Below, in pieces: positions 6,479 to 14,319 of a stretch of DNA of 14,319 nt. The notes under the pieces were generated by a model. It had not been told where the DNA came from and searched no databases. It worked only from the letters and a program-made list of their open reading frames with translations. The first letter of the stretch is position 1; each line of letters begins with the position of its first letter. A program made the position numbers and the translations under genes. The DNA is from an uncultured Eubacteriales bacterium (GTDB lineage Bacteria; Bacillota; Clostridia; Oscillospirales; Oscillospiraceae). Location of the stretch: the NCBI GenBank assembly GCA_900313295.1, contig OMQS01000033.1, forward strand, positions 1 to 14,319, written 5' to 3'.

Positions 6479-6859
6479 CTATAAAATGTTCCGCAGGGTC
6501 AGCCGCTGCATCTCATCCAAGAGGGTAAATTGGGTGCACAGCTCGGCCATGTCCGCCTGCAAGTCGCTGCCTTCCCGCTGCCGGCAGAGGGCGATGCACC
6601 GCTGCAGCAGCGCCTCCGTTTCGTCCAGCTCCTGATGGGCAATGACCATGTGGAGCCACTCCTGCTGCACCTGCCAGCTTTCGTAGAGGCCGGTGAGCGC
6701 CTGCTGCGCCTGCGGCCAGTCCTCCCGGCCTGCAAAGTCTGCGGCGGTCTGGAGCTGCTGCTTCCAGCCGTCCGTGCAGCGCTTCACGCTGCTGCCGGCA
6801 TACAGGCACAGGATCATCGTCAGCAGCAGGATAAAAATGGGTATCCTCAGCGATCTCAT
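6479..6859 (-). CDS. DUF4363 family protein
   Basis: 126-aa protein with one N-terminal membrane helix (IPIFILLLTMILCLYAGSS, about residues 6-24) followed by a soluble helical region with tetratricopeptide-like spacing of W and L (WKQQLQTAADFAGREDWPQA, WLHMVIAHQELDETEALL). This matches the DUF4363 family, commonly found next to DUF421 proteins in Firmicutes; function unknown. I start it at ATG 6859, whose ATGA overlaps the TGA of the DUF421 gene, instead of the longer frame from 6883 that runs into that gene. The overlap implies translational coupling and perhaps a common complex, with the soluble part outside the membrane. Confidence 0.85.
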   Translation of the reverse strand: MRSLRIPIFILLLTMILCLYAGSSVKRCTDGWKQQLQTAADFAGREDWPQAQQALTGLYESWQVQQEWLHMVIAHQELDETEALLQRCIALCRQREGSDLQADMAELCTQFTLLDEMQRLTLRNIL

Positions 6860-7539
6860 TTGGCACGATCCTTTACAATACAAATGATCTTCCCCCGCTC
6901 GTCAATGCTCAGCAGAAAGACTTGGGAGGGAGCGTCCACGCCGTTTTCTGAAAGCTGCGCCTGCAGCCACGCTTCGTCGTGTCCGGTCTGGCGCAGGTTG
7001 CCCCGCAGCAGCCGCCCGTCGTTGATGATAACGGTGGGGAGAAACACATCGTCCTCGTAGGTCAGGCCCAGCTGATAGGGCGTAGCGGGCTGGGCCACGG
7101 TGCGCAGCAGCACCGACAGCTGCCCGCCGGTCTCCAAAATAGCGTACTTGACATCGCTTATATCCGTGACGCCTTGGGTGCGCAGCTCCTCGAACAGCTC
7201 GTCCAGGGTCAGGCGATTGTGGCGCATGGCGTCCTGCTGGAGCTTCCCGTTTCGTATGATGATGGCGGGCTTGCCGCAGATCAGGGTGCGAAAGCGCACA
7301 TTGCGCAGGCTGACGCAGCTGAGGAGCATGCTCATGGCCAGCAGCGTCACGATGGGGATGACCCCGTTCACCAGCGGGATGCCGAAGTCCTGCATGGGCA
7401 CCGAGGCCAGATCCGACAGCAGCATCGTCAGCACCAGTTCAATAGGCTCCAGCTCGCCGATCTGCCGCTTGCCGGTGAGCCGAAGCCCCACGATGAGCAG
7501 CAGGTATAAAATGGCTGTGCGGAAAAAAGCGGTTATCAC
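6856..7539 (-). CDS. DUF421 (YetF/YrbG-type) membrane protein
   Basis: 227-aa protein. Three N-terminal membrane helices (about residues 4-20, 34-48 and 56-78) include the family hallmarks RLTGKRQIGELEPIELVL and SDLASVPMQD; the soluble C-terminal part contains GKPAIIIRNGKL, LTLDELFEELRTQGV, VKYAILETGGQLSV and a final FLLSIDERG strand. DUF421 proteins occur in many sporeformers; the related 2Duf protein of Bacillus affects the spore inner membrane and heat resistance, but whether that holds here is unknown. The GTG start at 7539 has AAAGGAGG eight bases upstream; an ATG nearer that site is out of frame. It heads a two-gene operon with DUF4363 and diverges from glmS. Confidence 0.92.
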   Translation of the reverse strand: MITAFFRTAILYLLLIVGLRLTGKRQIGELEPIELVLTMLLSDLASVPMQDFGIPLVNGVIPIVTLLAMSMLLSCVSLRNVRFRTLICGKPAIIIRNGKLQQDAMRHNRLTLDELFEELRTQGVTDISDVKYAILETGGQLSVLLRTVAQPATPYQLGLTYEDDVFLPTVIINDGRLLRGNLRQTGHDEAWLQAQLSENGVDAPSQVFLLSIDERGKIICIVKDRAK

Positions 7540-7639
7540 AGGGCATACCTCCTTTGCGGCAGTATTTGCCGTTTGAGGTAGAAATATACAAAAAAGTCAG
7601 ACACAGAGCGGAAAGGAGGCTCATGGGGATCCCCCCCAT

Positions 7640-7820
7640 CACAAGCGCCAGCGCCCACTTGCGTGGGACGACGAGGAGGAGAGAGTATCGAGTTTTTCGG
7701 CGGAAGCTCTCCCGCACCGTTCGGGTGCGCACGCAGCCGGTAAATATGCGGGCGACCGCAAAACAGAGAAGCTGCGGCCGGACAGGAATGGCAAATATCT
7801 GTGCGTTTGTCCTTCCGATT
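7640..7820 (+). ncRNA. glmS ribozyme (GlcN6P-activated self-cleaving RNA)
   Basis: The 5' untranslated region of glmS follows the ribozyme core in order: cleavage context A-GCGCC (between A7644 and G7645), P2 arms GCCCAC/GTGGG, ACGACGAGGAGG, ATCGA (7688-7692), TTCGGCGGA (7696-7704), CTCTCCCG, the P3 hairpin GCACC-GTTC-GGGTGC, and GCAGCCGGTAA. These match the B. subtilis ribozyme (GACGAGG, TATCGA, TTCGGCGGA, GCCTCCCG, CAGCCGTAA). A further GGACA/TGTCC hairpin (about 7780-7812) is a likely P4. Known role: glucosamine-6-phosphate acts as coenzyme for cleavage, after which the mRNA is degraded and GlmS falls. The 3' boundary is approximate. Confidence 0.93.
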
Positions 7821-7871
7821 GTAAAAAACGATTGTGAAAAAATCAGTTTAGCGATCAGGAGGAAATTAAAT

Positions 7872-9707
<1,836 letters not shown>

Positions 9708-9713
9708 GCGAAA

Positions 9714-9797
9714 ATGTTTCACCTCATGATGCTGTTTGCGCTTGCGTTGGCTTCGGCGCTGGTGCTCGGCTGTATAATTGCAGCCATAGGGATTTGA
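9714..9797 (+). CDS. Possible small membrane peptide (27 aa)
   Basis: Six bases after the glmS stop, ATG at 9714 opens a 27-codon frame ending in TGA: MFHLMMLFALALASALVLGC, then IIAAIGI. It is a single continuous hydrophobic helix with no charged residue. GGAG (9701-9704), inside the last glmS codons, lies 9 bases upstream, so translation by coupling is possible. A hairpin follows at 9818. No family recognised. A chance ORF cannot be excluded at this length. Confidence 0.4.
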   Translation: MFHLMMLFALALASALVLGCIIAAIGI

Positions 9798-9817
9798 TCC
9801 ATAAGAATAAATGGCAA

Positions 9818-9849
9818 GCAGAGGCGGGGAAGGGTTTCCTCGCCTCTGC
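9818..9849 (+). terminator. Hairpin after glmS
   Basis: GCAGAGGCG (9818-9826) pairs with CGCCTCTGC (9841-9849), and GGAA with TTCC inside, a stem of about 14 bp. The tract after it (GCTGTTAAAG) is poor in T, so termination may be inefficient. Confidence 0.6.
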
Positions 9850-9910
9850 GCTGTTAAAGCAAGAAAAGGGCGGGGTGCCCTCACCCTGCCGCCGACATAC
9901 GCTGCACCCT

Positions 9911-9990
9911 CAAAAAACCTGTCATTGTGAACCAGCCCGCAGGCTGGTGTGAAAATCCGTAATACCCCCGCGCCCTGCACCTTCTGCCCT
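9911..9990 (+). repeat. Dispersed intergenic repeat, copy B
   Basis: CAAAAAACCTGTCATTGTGA, then ACCAGCCCGCAGGCTGGTGTGAAAATCCGTA and, after a C-rich stretch, GCACCTTCTG. CCAGCC-CGCA-GGCTGG forms a small hairpin. It is closely similar to copy C at 12616, including the GCACCTTCTG tail and a later TTTTC-rich stretch ending CTTTTCCTGT. It sits just upstream of the putative kamB promoter. Confidence 0.75.
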
Positions 9991-10069
9991 CCGTAGGGCG
10001 AGGTATCCCCACCCCCCTTGAAAGCAGAAAACTCCAAACTTCCCCCTTTTCTTTTCCTGTTCCTTGCGG

Positions 10070-10075
10070 TATAAT
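10070..10075 (+). promoter_or_regulatory. Putative -10 element of kamB
   Basis: Perfect TATAAT 40 bases before the kamB ATG. The -35 position holds only a T-rich TTTTCT (10047-10052), so the promoter is tentative or activator-dependent. Confidence 0.45.
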
Positions 10076-10115
10076 CATCTATTAGACAGCTTATTTCCTC
10101 GGAAGGAGAGAGAAT

Positions 10116-11051
10116 ATGACAACAGCAGAATTGGTCAGCCGTCTGCAGCAGGTGCAGAGCATGTCCATCGTGGGCATGTGCAAAAACGCCGGCAAAACCA
10201 CCATGCTCAACTGGCTCCTGGCGCACACAGGCCGCCGGCAGATCTTGGGTCTTACGTCCATCGGCCGTGACGGCGAGAGCACCGACGTGGTCACCGGCAC
10301 CGAGAAGCCCAGCATTTTCGTCCCCGCCGGCACCCTCATCGCCACCGCCAAGGACATGCTGCGTCTGGGGGACGTGACCAAGGAGATTCTCATCACCACC
10401 GGCATCCCCACCCCCTTGGGCGAGGTGGTGGTCATGCGCGCCCGCAGCGACGGCTATGTGCAGCTGGCGGGTCCCTCCATCACGGCGCAGCTGCGGGAGG
10501 TGTCCCGCATGTTCTTCGAGCTGGGCGCCACCCAGTCCATCATTGACGGCGCCCTCGGCCGCAAATCTCTGGGCGCCCGCAACGTGGCCGACGGCATCGT
10601 CCTCTGCACCGGCGCGTCCTATAACATGAGCATGGACAAGGTCATCGAGGACACGGCCAACTTCTGCCGCCTTATGGATCTGCCCAAGGCGGACACCCTG
10701 CCCCCCGAGGCCACGAACGGCCTGGAGGCCTGCCTCAAGGAGCACGGCGAGGCTTACATCGCCGGCGCCCTCACGGACACCATGGTCATCCCTCTCCTGC
10801 GCAGCGGCCTGCTCCGCAGCAGCCGCCTTGTGGTGGCCGACCCCAGCAAGGTGCTCTTAAAGCCCGACACGCTGGACAAGCTGGCCGTGCGTGACGTGAC
10901 GCTCCAGACCAAGGATGCCGCCCGGACTTTGTGTGTCACGGTGAACCCCGTGTCGGCCTACGGCTGGAAGTTTGATAAGGACGAGTTTATTGATCGGATG
11001 CGCCAGAGCGTGAAGGTGCCGGTCATCAATGTGAAGGAGGAACTGGCATGA
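10116..11051 (+). CDS. kamB: Lysine 5,6-aminomutase reactivase subunit KamB (P-loop protein)
   Basis: 311-aa soluble protein with a Walker A motif GMCKNAGKTT (residues 20-29) and later GIVLCTGASYNMSMDKV and VTVNPVSAYGWKFDKDEF. It has no signal peptide or membrane helix. Its size, the P-loop and its 4-bp ATGA overlap with the MutS-like kamC identify it as KamB of lysine-fermentation clusters, a proposed partner of KamC in reactivating the B12- and PLP-dependent lysine 5,6-aminomutase KamDE, probably by exchanging damaged cobalamin. That function is taken from family naming and context; the sequence shows only a nucleotide-binding protein. ATG 10116 has GGAAGGAGAG (10101-10110) upstream. kamDE are not in the window. 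Confidence 0.8.
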   Translation: MTTAELVSRLQQVQSMSIVGMCKNAGKTTMLNWLLAHTGRRQILGLTSIGRDGESTDVVTGTEKPSIFVPAGTLIATAKDMLRLGDVTKEILITTGIPTPLGEVVVMRARSDGYVQLAGPSITAQLREVSRMFFELGATQSIIDGALGRKSLGARNVADGIVLCTGASYNMSMDKVIEDTANFCRLMDLPKADTLPPEATNGLEACLKEHGEAYIAGALTDTMVIPLLRSGLLRSSRLVVADPSKVLLKPDTLDKLAVRDVTLQTKDAARTLCVTVNPVSAYGWKFDKDEFIDRMRQSVKVPVINVKEELA

Positions 11052-12508
11052 TTTCCATTCGATTTGAGGAAAAGCAGCAGATCGGCCTGCAATACGCCCT
11101 GGAAACGCTCCACGGCTGCAGCCCCTTCGGGCAGGAGAAGATCCGCCGCCTGCGGTTTTACACGCCGGCCGAGCGCGCCGAGCTGGAAACGGAATTATAT
11201 AATGTGCGGCAGGCCGCCGACCACGCCGAGCAGCTTAAGGGCGTGTATGATAAAATATGTATCCTGCTGTGCCAGATGAAGGACATCCGCAATTCCATCC
11301 GTCGCTGCCGCGACGGCGAGGTGCCGGATCATGTGGAGCTGTTCGAGATCAAGGGTTACCTGCAGCGTCTGGAGAGCCTGCTGCCACTGTACGCTCAGCT
11401 GACCGAGGAAGCGCCCCTGCGCGGCCTGTCCTTCCACGATCCAAAGCCCGCTCTGGACATTCTGGATCCGGATAACACCCGCTCCCGCGGCTTTTATATC
11501 CCCGACAGCATGACCGAGAATCTCCGTCAGATCCGCCGCACCAAAAAGCAGCTGGAGGAAAAGCTCCACGAGGCGAAGACCGACGCCGAAAAGGACGACC
11601 TTCGCCTGCAGCGCACCCGCGTGTGCGCCGAGGAGGAGAGCGAGGAAACGAAGATCCGCCGCGACATGGGCGCCCGTCTTGCCCCCTTGGCGGAGGATAT
11701 GCTGGCGGACGCCGAGAGCGCCGGCCGGTTGGATTTCATCATCCAGAAAGCCCTGTTTGCCGTGCGCTACGGCGGCGTTATGCCGGAGATCACCGACGGC
11801 GAGCTGGAGCTGACGGACATGGTGAACCCCGAGCTTTGCGACCTGCTCAGCGAGCAGGGGCGCAGCTTCGTGCCGGTGTCCATTTCGCTGGAGCGCGGCG
11901 CCACGGTCATCACCGGCGCCAACATGGGCGGCAAGTCCGTTGCCATGAAGACGGTGGCGCTGAACGTGCTGCTGATGCAGGCGGGCTTCCTTGTCTGCGC
12001 CAAGGCGGCGAGAATGCCCCTGTTCGAGAGCGTGCTGATGCTCTTTGAGGATATGCAGTCCATCCAGTCCGGCCTTTCCGGCTTCGGCTCGGAGATCGTG
12101 CAGTTCCAGAAGGCGCTCGCGCAGGTGGAGCAGGGCTATTCGCTGTTCCTGCTGGATGAGTTCGCACGCGGCACCAACCCCGACGAGGGCGCCGTCATCG
12201 TGCAGGCCGTGACGAAATATCTGAACCATGTCAACGCCATCTCCCTCCTCACCACCCACTATGACAAGGTGGCCGACTGCGGCCATGCCCACTACCAGAT
12301 CATCGGCCTCCGCGACATTGACCCGGAGGCCATCCGTCGGGAGCTGGCCGTCAGCGGGGAAGACGGCATCCGCGTCATCGCCCGCCATATGAACTACGGC
12401 CTGTACCGCGTGGAGGGCAAGTCCGACTGCCCCCGTGACGCTCTGAACATCTGCCGTATGCTCTCCCTGAAGCCGGAGATCCTGCATCTCATCGAGGAGA
12501 ATTATTGA
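11048..12508 (+). CDS. kamC: Lysine 5,6-aminomutase reactivase ATPase KamC (MutS-like)
   Basis: 486-aa protein whose C-terminal third is a MutS-type ABC ATPase: Walker A GANMGGKS (residues 290-297), a signature-like QSGLSGFGSEI region, Walker B LFLLDEFARGTNPDEG (366-381, Asp370/Glu371), and LTTHYD with switch His404. The N-terminal part is helical and lever-like (KQLEEKLHEAKTDAEKDDL is coiled-coil-like). The mismatch-binding domain I of true MutS (~850 aa, FYE motif) is missing, so DNA mismatch repair is unlikely. Beside kamB and just before the kal-kce operon it fits KamC of lysine fermentation; the reactivase role is inferred from that context. It starts at ATG 11048 inside the kamB stop (ATGA), and a hairpin follows its end. 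Confidence 0.85.
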   Translation: MISIRFEEKQQIGLQYALETLHGCSPFGQEKIRRLRFYTPAERAELETELYNVRQAADHAEQLKGVYDKICILLCQMKDIRNSIRRCRDGEVPDHVELFEIKGYLQRLESLLPLYAQLTEEAPLRGLSFHDPKPALDILDPDNTRSRGFYIPDSMTENLRQIRRTKKQLEEKLHEAKTDAEKDDLRLQRTRVCAEEESEETKIRRDMGARLAPLAEDMLADAESAGRLDFIIQKALFAVRYGGVMPEITDGELELTDMVNPELCDLLSEQGRSFVPVSISLERGATVITGANMGGKSVAMKTVALNVLLMQAGFLVCAKAARMPLFESVLMLFEDMQSIQSGLSGFGSEIVQFQKALAQVEQGYSLFLLDEFARGTNPDEGAVIVQAVTKYLNHVNAISLLTTHYDKVADCGHAHYQIIGLRDIDPEAIRRELAVSGEDGIRVIARHMNYGLYRVEGKSDCPRDALNICRMLSLKPEILHLIEENY

Positions 12509-12526
12509 TTTGAATAGATGGATAGG

Positions 12527-12556
12527 GAAGGGGCAGCGCTCGGCTGTCCCTTCTTT
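12527..12556 (+). terminator. Terminator after kamC
   Basis: GAAGGGGCAGC (12527-12537), loop GCTCG, GCTGTCCCTTC (12543-12553) with one G-U pair, then TTTC. It separates the kamBC unit from the riboswitch-controlled unit. Confidence 0.7.
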
Positions 12557-12615
12557 CGTGCTCTGTTATGCCTCTGTAGGAGTCGGTCTCCGGCCGCCCC
12601 GCTCCATGTGCTCCC

Positions 12616-12700
12616 CAAAAAACTGTCATCACGAACCTGTCCGCAGACTGGTGTGGCAATCCGTATTTCTTTTGCCCCACACTCCCGCCGCACCTTCTGT
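12616..12700 (+). repeat. Dispersed intergenic repeat, copy C
   Basis: CAAAAAACTGTCATCACGAA, then CCTGTCCGCAGACTGGTGTGGCAATCCGTA, and GCACCTTCTG at its end. Similar to copy B, with the hairpin kept as CCTGTC/GACTGG (one mismatch). It lies between the kamC terminator and the riboswitch promoter. The ~280 bases from 12509 to 12798 hold only the terminator, this repeat and a pyrimidine-rich tail; I see no gene there. Confidence 0.75.
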
Positions 12701-12798
12701 TTTTGCCTGCTTTTTCTTTGCTTTTTCCTGTCCCGAAACAATGAAAATTTTGTCGCATCACTCGAAAAAATTATTGTCATTTTTCTCACAATCATGCC

Positions 12799-12826
12799 TT
12801 GACAAATCCGCTGATTGTATTATAAT
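12799..12826 (+). promoter_or_regulatory. Consensus sigma-A promoter of the kal-kce operon
   Basis: TTGACA (12799-12804), 16-bp spacer, TATAAT (12821-12826): both hexamers are perfect. The predicted start near 12833 places the riboswitch at the 5' end of the transcript. Confidence 0.88.
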
Positions 12827-12851
12827 TTGAAGTGCAGAATTCCATATAACA

Positions 12852-13053
12852 GACAATAGAGGTGCGAAAAACAGGGTAGTCGGCTTCGGGGCGGCAGGGG
12901 GCTCAATGGAGGTCGGCGAAGGGGTTTTTCGCCGAAGGTGCGCGCACATCCTGCGGCGTGCTCCTGGGTGTGCCGTGTAAGCGGCGCAACTGTCATGTCC
13001 TTTATAGACATGGAGCGCTATTGGTCATCGACTTGACCAGTAGCGCCTTTTTT
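12852..13053 (+). promoter_or_regulatory. Lysine riboswitch (L-box), predicted ON switch
   Basis: Conserved L-box blocks appear in order: AATAGAGGTGCGAA (12855-12868), GGGTAGTC, GGCGAAGGGG then CGCCGAAGG (12915-12938), TCCTGGG, the P5 helix TGCCG/CGGCG, AACTGTCATGTC (P5 side) and GACATGGAGCGC. They align with the B. subtilis lysC and Thermotoga aptamers (AGGTGCG, GCGCCGAAGG, CCTGGGG, CACTGTCA, GGAG). P1 is CAATAG (12854-12859) with CTATTG (13018-13023). Those P1 bases are also part of the terminator 5' arm, so bound lysine, by holding P1, should stop terminator formation. The family assignment is from visible motifs; the ON direction is inference from base pairing. Confidence 0.92.
13015..13053 (+). 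terminator. Riboswitch-controlled intrinsic terminator
   Basis: GCGCTATTGGTCA (13015-13027), loop TCGACT, TGACCAGTAGCGC (13034-13046), with one G-U pair in a 13-bp stem, then C and six T. It overlaps the P1 3' strand at 13018-13023. Confidence 0.92.
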
Positions 13054-13126
13054 CATGCCCGAAAGGCGCCGCATGGCCGGCGTTATAAGAAACTCTGTAA
13101 AAAACATTTTTTAGGAGGAATTTATC

Positions 13127-13528
13127 ATGGAAAAGATGACTTCTCTGCTGCGTCTGCGTATGAGCGCCAAGGATGCTCATTACGGCGGAAACCTGGTGGA
13201 CGGTGCCCACATGGTGCACCTGTTCGGTGATGTCGCCACCGAGCTGCTCATTAAGTGCGACGGTGACGAAGGCCTGTTCTGCGCTTATGACAACGTCGAG
13301 TTCCTGGCTCCCGTGTATGCCGGCGATTACATCGAGGCTTACGGCGAGATCGAGAAGATCGGCAACACCTCCCGCACCATGAAGTTCGAGGCTCGCAAGG
13401 TCATCGTGTCCCGTCCCGACATCAGCGCTTCCGCCGCTGACGTTCTGGCCGAGCCTGTTGTGGTCTGCCGCGCCCACGGCACCTGCGTCACCCCCAAGGA
13501 TTGCCAGCGCAAAAAGATCGAGAAGTAA
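13127..13528 (+). CDS. kal: 3-aminobutyryl-CoA ammonia lyase
   Basis: Removes ammonia from L-3-aminobutyryl-CoA to give crotonyl-CoA in lysine fermentation; crotonyl-CoA then goes to butyrate. 133 aa, the usual size of this small hotdog-fold enzyme. Typical sequence: [20 protein letters not shown] (9-28), [20 protein letters not shown], then [25 protein letters not shown] and a C-terminal [11 protein letters not shown]. It begins at ATG 13127 behind an excellent AGGAGG (13113-13118). It is the first gene after the lysine riboswitch and is followed 12 bases later by kce, which acts one step earlier in the pathway. Codon choice shifts toward GCT and CGT relative to neighbours, suggesting high expression. 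Confidence 0.95.
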   Translation: MEKMTSLLRLRMSAKDAHYGGNLVDGAHMVHLFGDVATELLIKCDGDEGLFCAYDNVEFLAPVYAGDYIEAYGEIEKIGNTSRTMKFEARKVIVSRPDISASAADVLAEPVVVCRAHGTCVTPKDCQRKKIEK

Positions 13529-13540
13529 GGAGCTGAGGAT

Positions 13541-14319
13541 ATGGAAAAGCTGATTATTACCGCTGCTATCTGCGGCGCTGAGGTCACCAAGGAGCAGAAT
13601 GCTGCCGTGCCTTATACCGTGGAGGAGATGGTCCGCGAGGCCAAGTCCGCCTATGATGCCGGCGCAGCTATTCTGCACATCCATGTTCGCGAGGACGACG
13701 GCACCCCCACCCAGGATCGTGAGCGTTTCCGGGTCGTGATGGACGCCATCCGCAAGGAGCTGCCCGATGTTATCATGATCCCCTCCACCGGCGGCGCCAC
13801 CGGCATGAGCCCCGAGGAGCGTCTGCAGCCCACTGAGCTGTTCCCTGAGATGGCCACTCTGGACTGCGGCACCTGCAACTTCGGCGACGAGATCTTCGAC
13901 AACACCATGCCCACCATGCGTGCCTTCGGCAAGCGTATGCTGGAAAACAACATCAAGCCCGAGTATGAGTGCTTCGAGCTGGGTCACATTGACACCATCC
14001 TTGGCATGGCCAAGAAGGGCGAGGTGCCCGGTGCTCCCATGCAGTTCAACTTCGTGCTGGGCGTGCACGGCTGCACCCCCGCCTCCGTGGAGAATCTGGC
14101 CTTCTTCGCCAGCAAGATCCCCGCAGGCTCCACCTGGACTGTCTCCGGCGTAGGCCGCGCTGCCTGGACCATGGCCGCCGCTGCCATCGCCATGGGCGGT
14201 AATGTCCGCGTTGGTTTCGAGGACAACATCTATCTGGGCAAGGGTCAGAAGGCCGCTTCCAACGGCGAGCTGGTGGCCAAGGTCGTCCGCATCGCCAAGG
14301 AGCTGGGCCGCGAGATCGC
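13541..14319 (+). CDS. kce: 3-keto-5-aminohexanoate cleavage enzyme (3' end outside window)
   Basis: Condenses 3-keto-5-aminohexanoate with acetyl-CoA to yield acetoacetate and 3-aminobutyryl-CoA, the substrate of Kal. ATG at 13541, 12 bases after kal, with GGAG at 13529-13532. The frame stays open to the window end, giving 259 of about 275 residues. Known Kce/BKACE (DUF849) residues are in register: Glu14, zinc ligands His46 and His48 in AILHIHVREDDG, Ser82 (PSTGGATG), Thr106, Arg223, and Glu227/Asp228 in VRVGFEDNIYL, equivalent to the third zinc ligand and catalytic Asp of the Cloacimonas enzyme. TIM-barrel, cytoplasmic. It is cotranscribed with kal under the lysine riboswitch; kdd, kamD and kamE probably follow. 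Confidence 0.96.
   Translation, partial: MEKLIITAAICGAEVTKEQNAAVPYTVEEMVREAKSAYDAGAAILHIHVREDDGTPTQDRERFRVVMDAIRKELPDVIMIPSTGGATGMSPEERLQPTELFPEMATLDCGTCNFGDEIFDNTMPTMRAFGKRMLENNIKPEYECFELGHIDTILGMAKKGEVPGAPMQFNFVLGVHGCTPASVENLAFFASKIPAGSTWTVSGVGRAAWTMAAAAIAMGGNVRVGFEDNIYLGKGQKAASNGELVAKVVRIAKELGREI

Noticed and set aside
7554..7871. N-terminally extended GlmS beginning upstream of the ribozyme
   Set aside because: Class II glutamine amidotransferases need Cys as first residue after Met removal; MCGIVGYVG at 7872 with AGGAGG is the proper start, and the upstream region is the ribozyme.
11195..12487. 430-codon minus-strand frame opposite kamC
   Set aside because: Low-complexity His/Gln/Leu-rich translation antisense to a clear MutS-like gene.
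11048..12508. DNA mismatch repair MutS
   Set aside because: Only the ATPase and part of the lever region are present; the mismatch-recognition domain is absent and the neighbours are lysine-fermentation genes.
12502..12795. Minus-strand ORF of 97 codons downstream of kamC
   Set aside because: Part of it is a translation of intergenic repeat copy C; no ribosome binding site or conserved pattern.
13025..14068. 347-codon minus-strand frame opposite kal and kce
   Set aside because: Antisense shadow; kal and kce have full catalytic signatures on the plus strand.

Overview
The window looks like chromosome from a GC-rich, spore-forming anaerobic Firmicute, most likely a lysine-fermenting, butyrate-forming gut clostridium of the Oscillospiraceae (Intestinimonas/Flavonifractor-like). 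This is inferred from RNA regulators typical of Firmicutes (T-box, glmS ribozyme, lysine riboswitch), AGGAGG ribosome binding sites, sigma-A promoters, the clostridial order nnrD - lipoprotein - alr - mazF, and lysine-fermentation genes at the right end. No phage, IS, CRISPR array, tRNA or rRNA was recognised.

Left part (1-4730). A 3'-truncated pheS lies on the minus strand behind a complete T-box leader with a Phe (UUC) specifier. Divergently, on the plus strand, come nnrD (metabolite repair), a small lipoprotein whose position before alr recalls the spore-germination protein GerS, alr (alanine racemase) and a mazF-type toxin without an adjacent antitoxin, closed by a strong terminator.

Middle (4731-7540). 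An AT-richer island holds two promoters, alternative RNA hairpins and an 89-aa protein of unknown function. Next come a small membrane protein with an operator-like palindrome inside its promoter, and nrdR. Two minus-strand genes, a DUF421 membrane protein and a DUF4363 protein coupled by an ATGA overlap, converge on nrdR.

glmS block (7540-9850). glmS is preceded by a glmS ribozyme and followed, six bases after its stop, by a possible 27-aa membrane peptide and a hairpin.

Right part (10070-14319). kamB and kamC (P-loop protein and MutS-like ATPase, named as the lysine 5,6-aminomutase reactivase) overlap by 4 bp and have their own terminator. After a repeat-bearing spacer come a consensus promoter, a lysine riboswitch and then kal and kce (kce cut by the window edge), which carry out the C-C cleavage and deamination steps of lysine fermentation. 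The 3' strand of riboswitch helix P1 forms part of the terminator, so lysine binding should prevent termination: an ON switch suited to a catabolic operon. kamD/kamE and the other pathway genes are presumably outside the window.

Three copies of a dispersed intergenic repeat (around 2192, 9911 and 12616), all in the same orientation, sit upstream of the lipoprotein gene, kamB and the riboswitch promoter.
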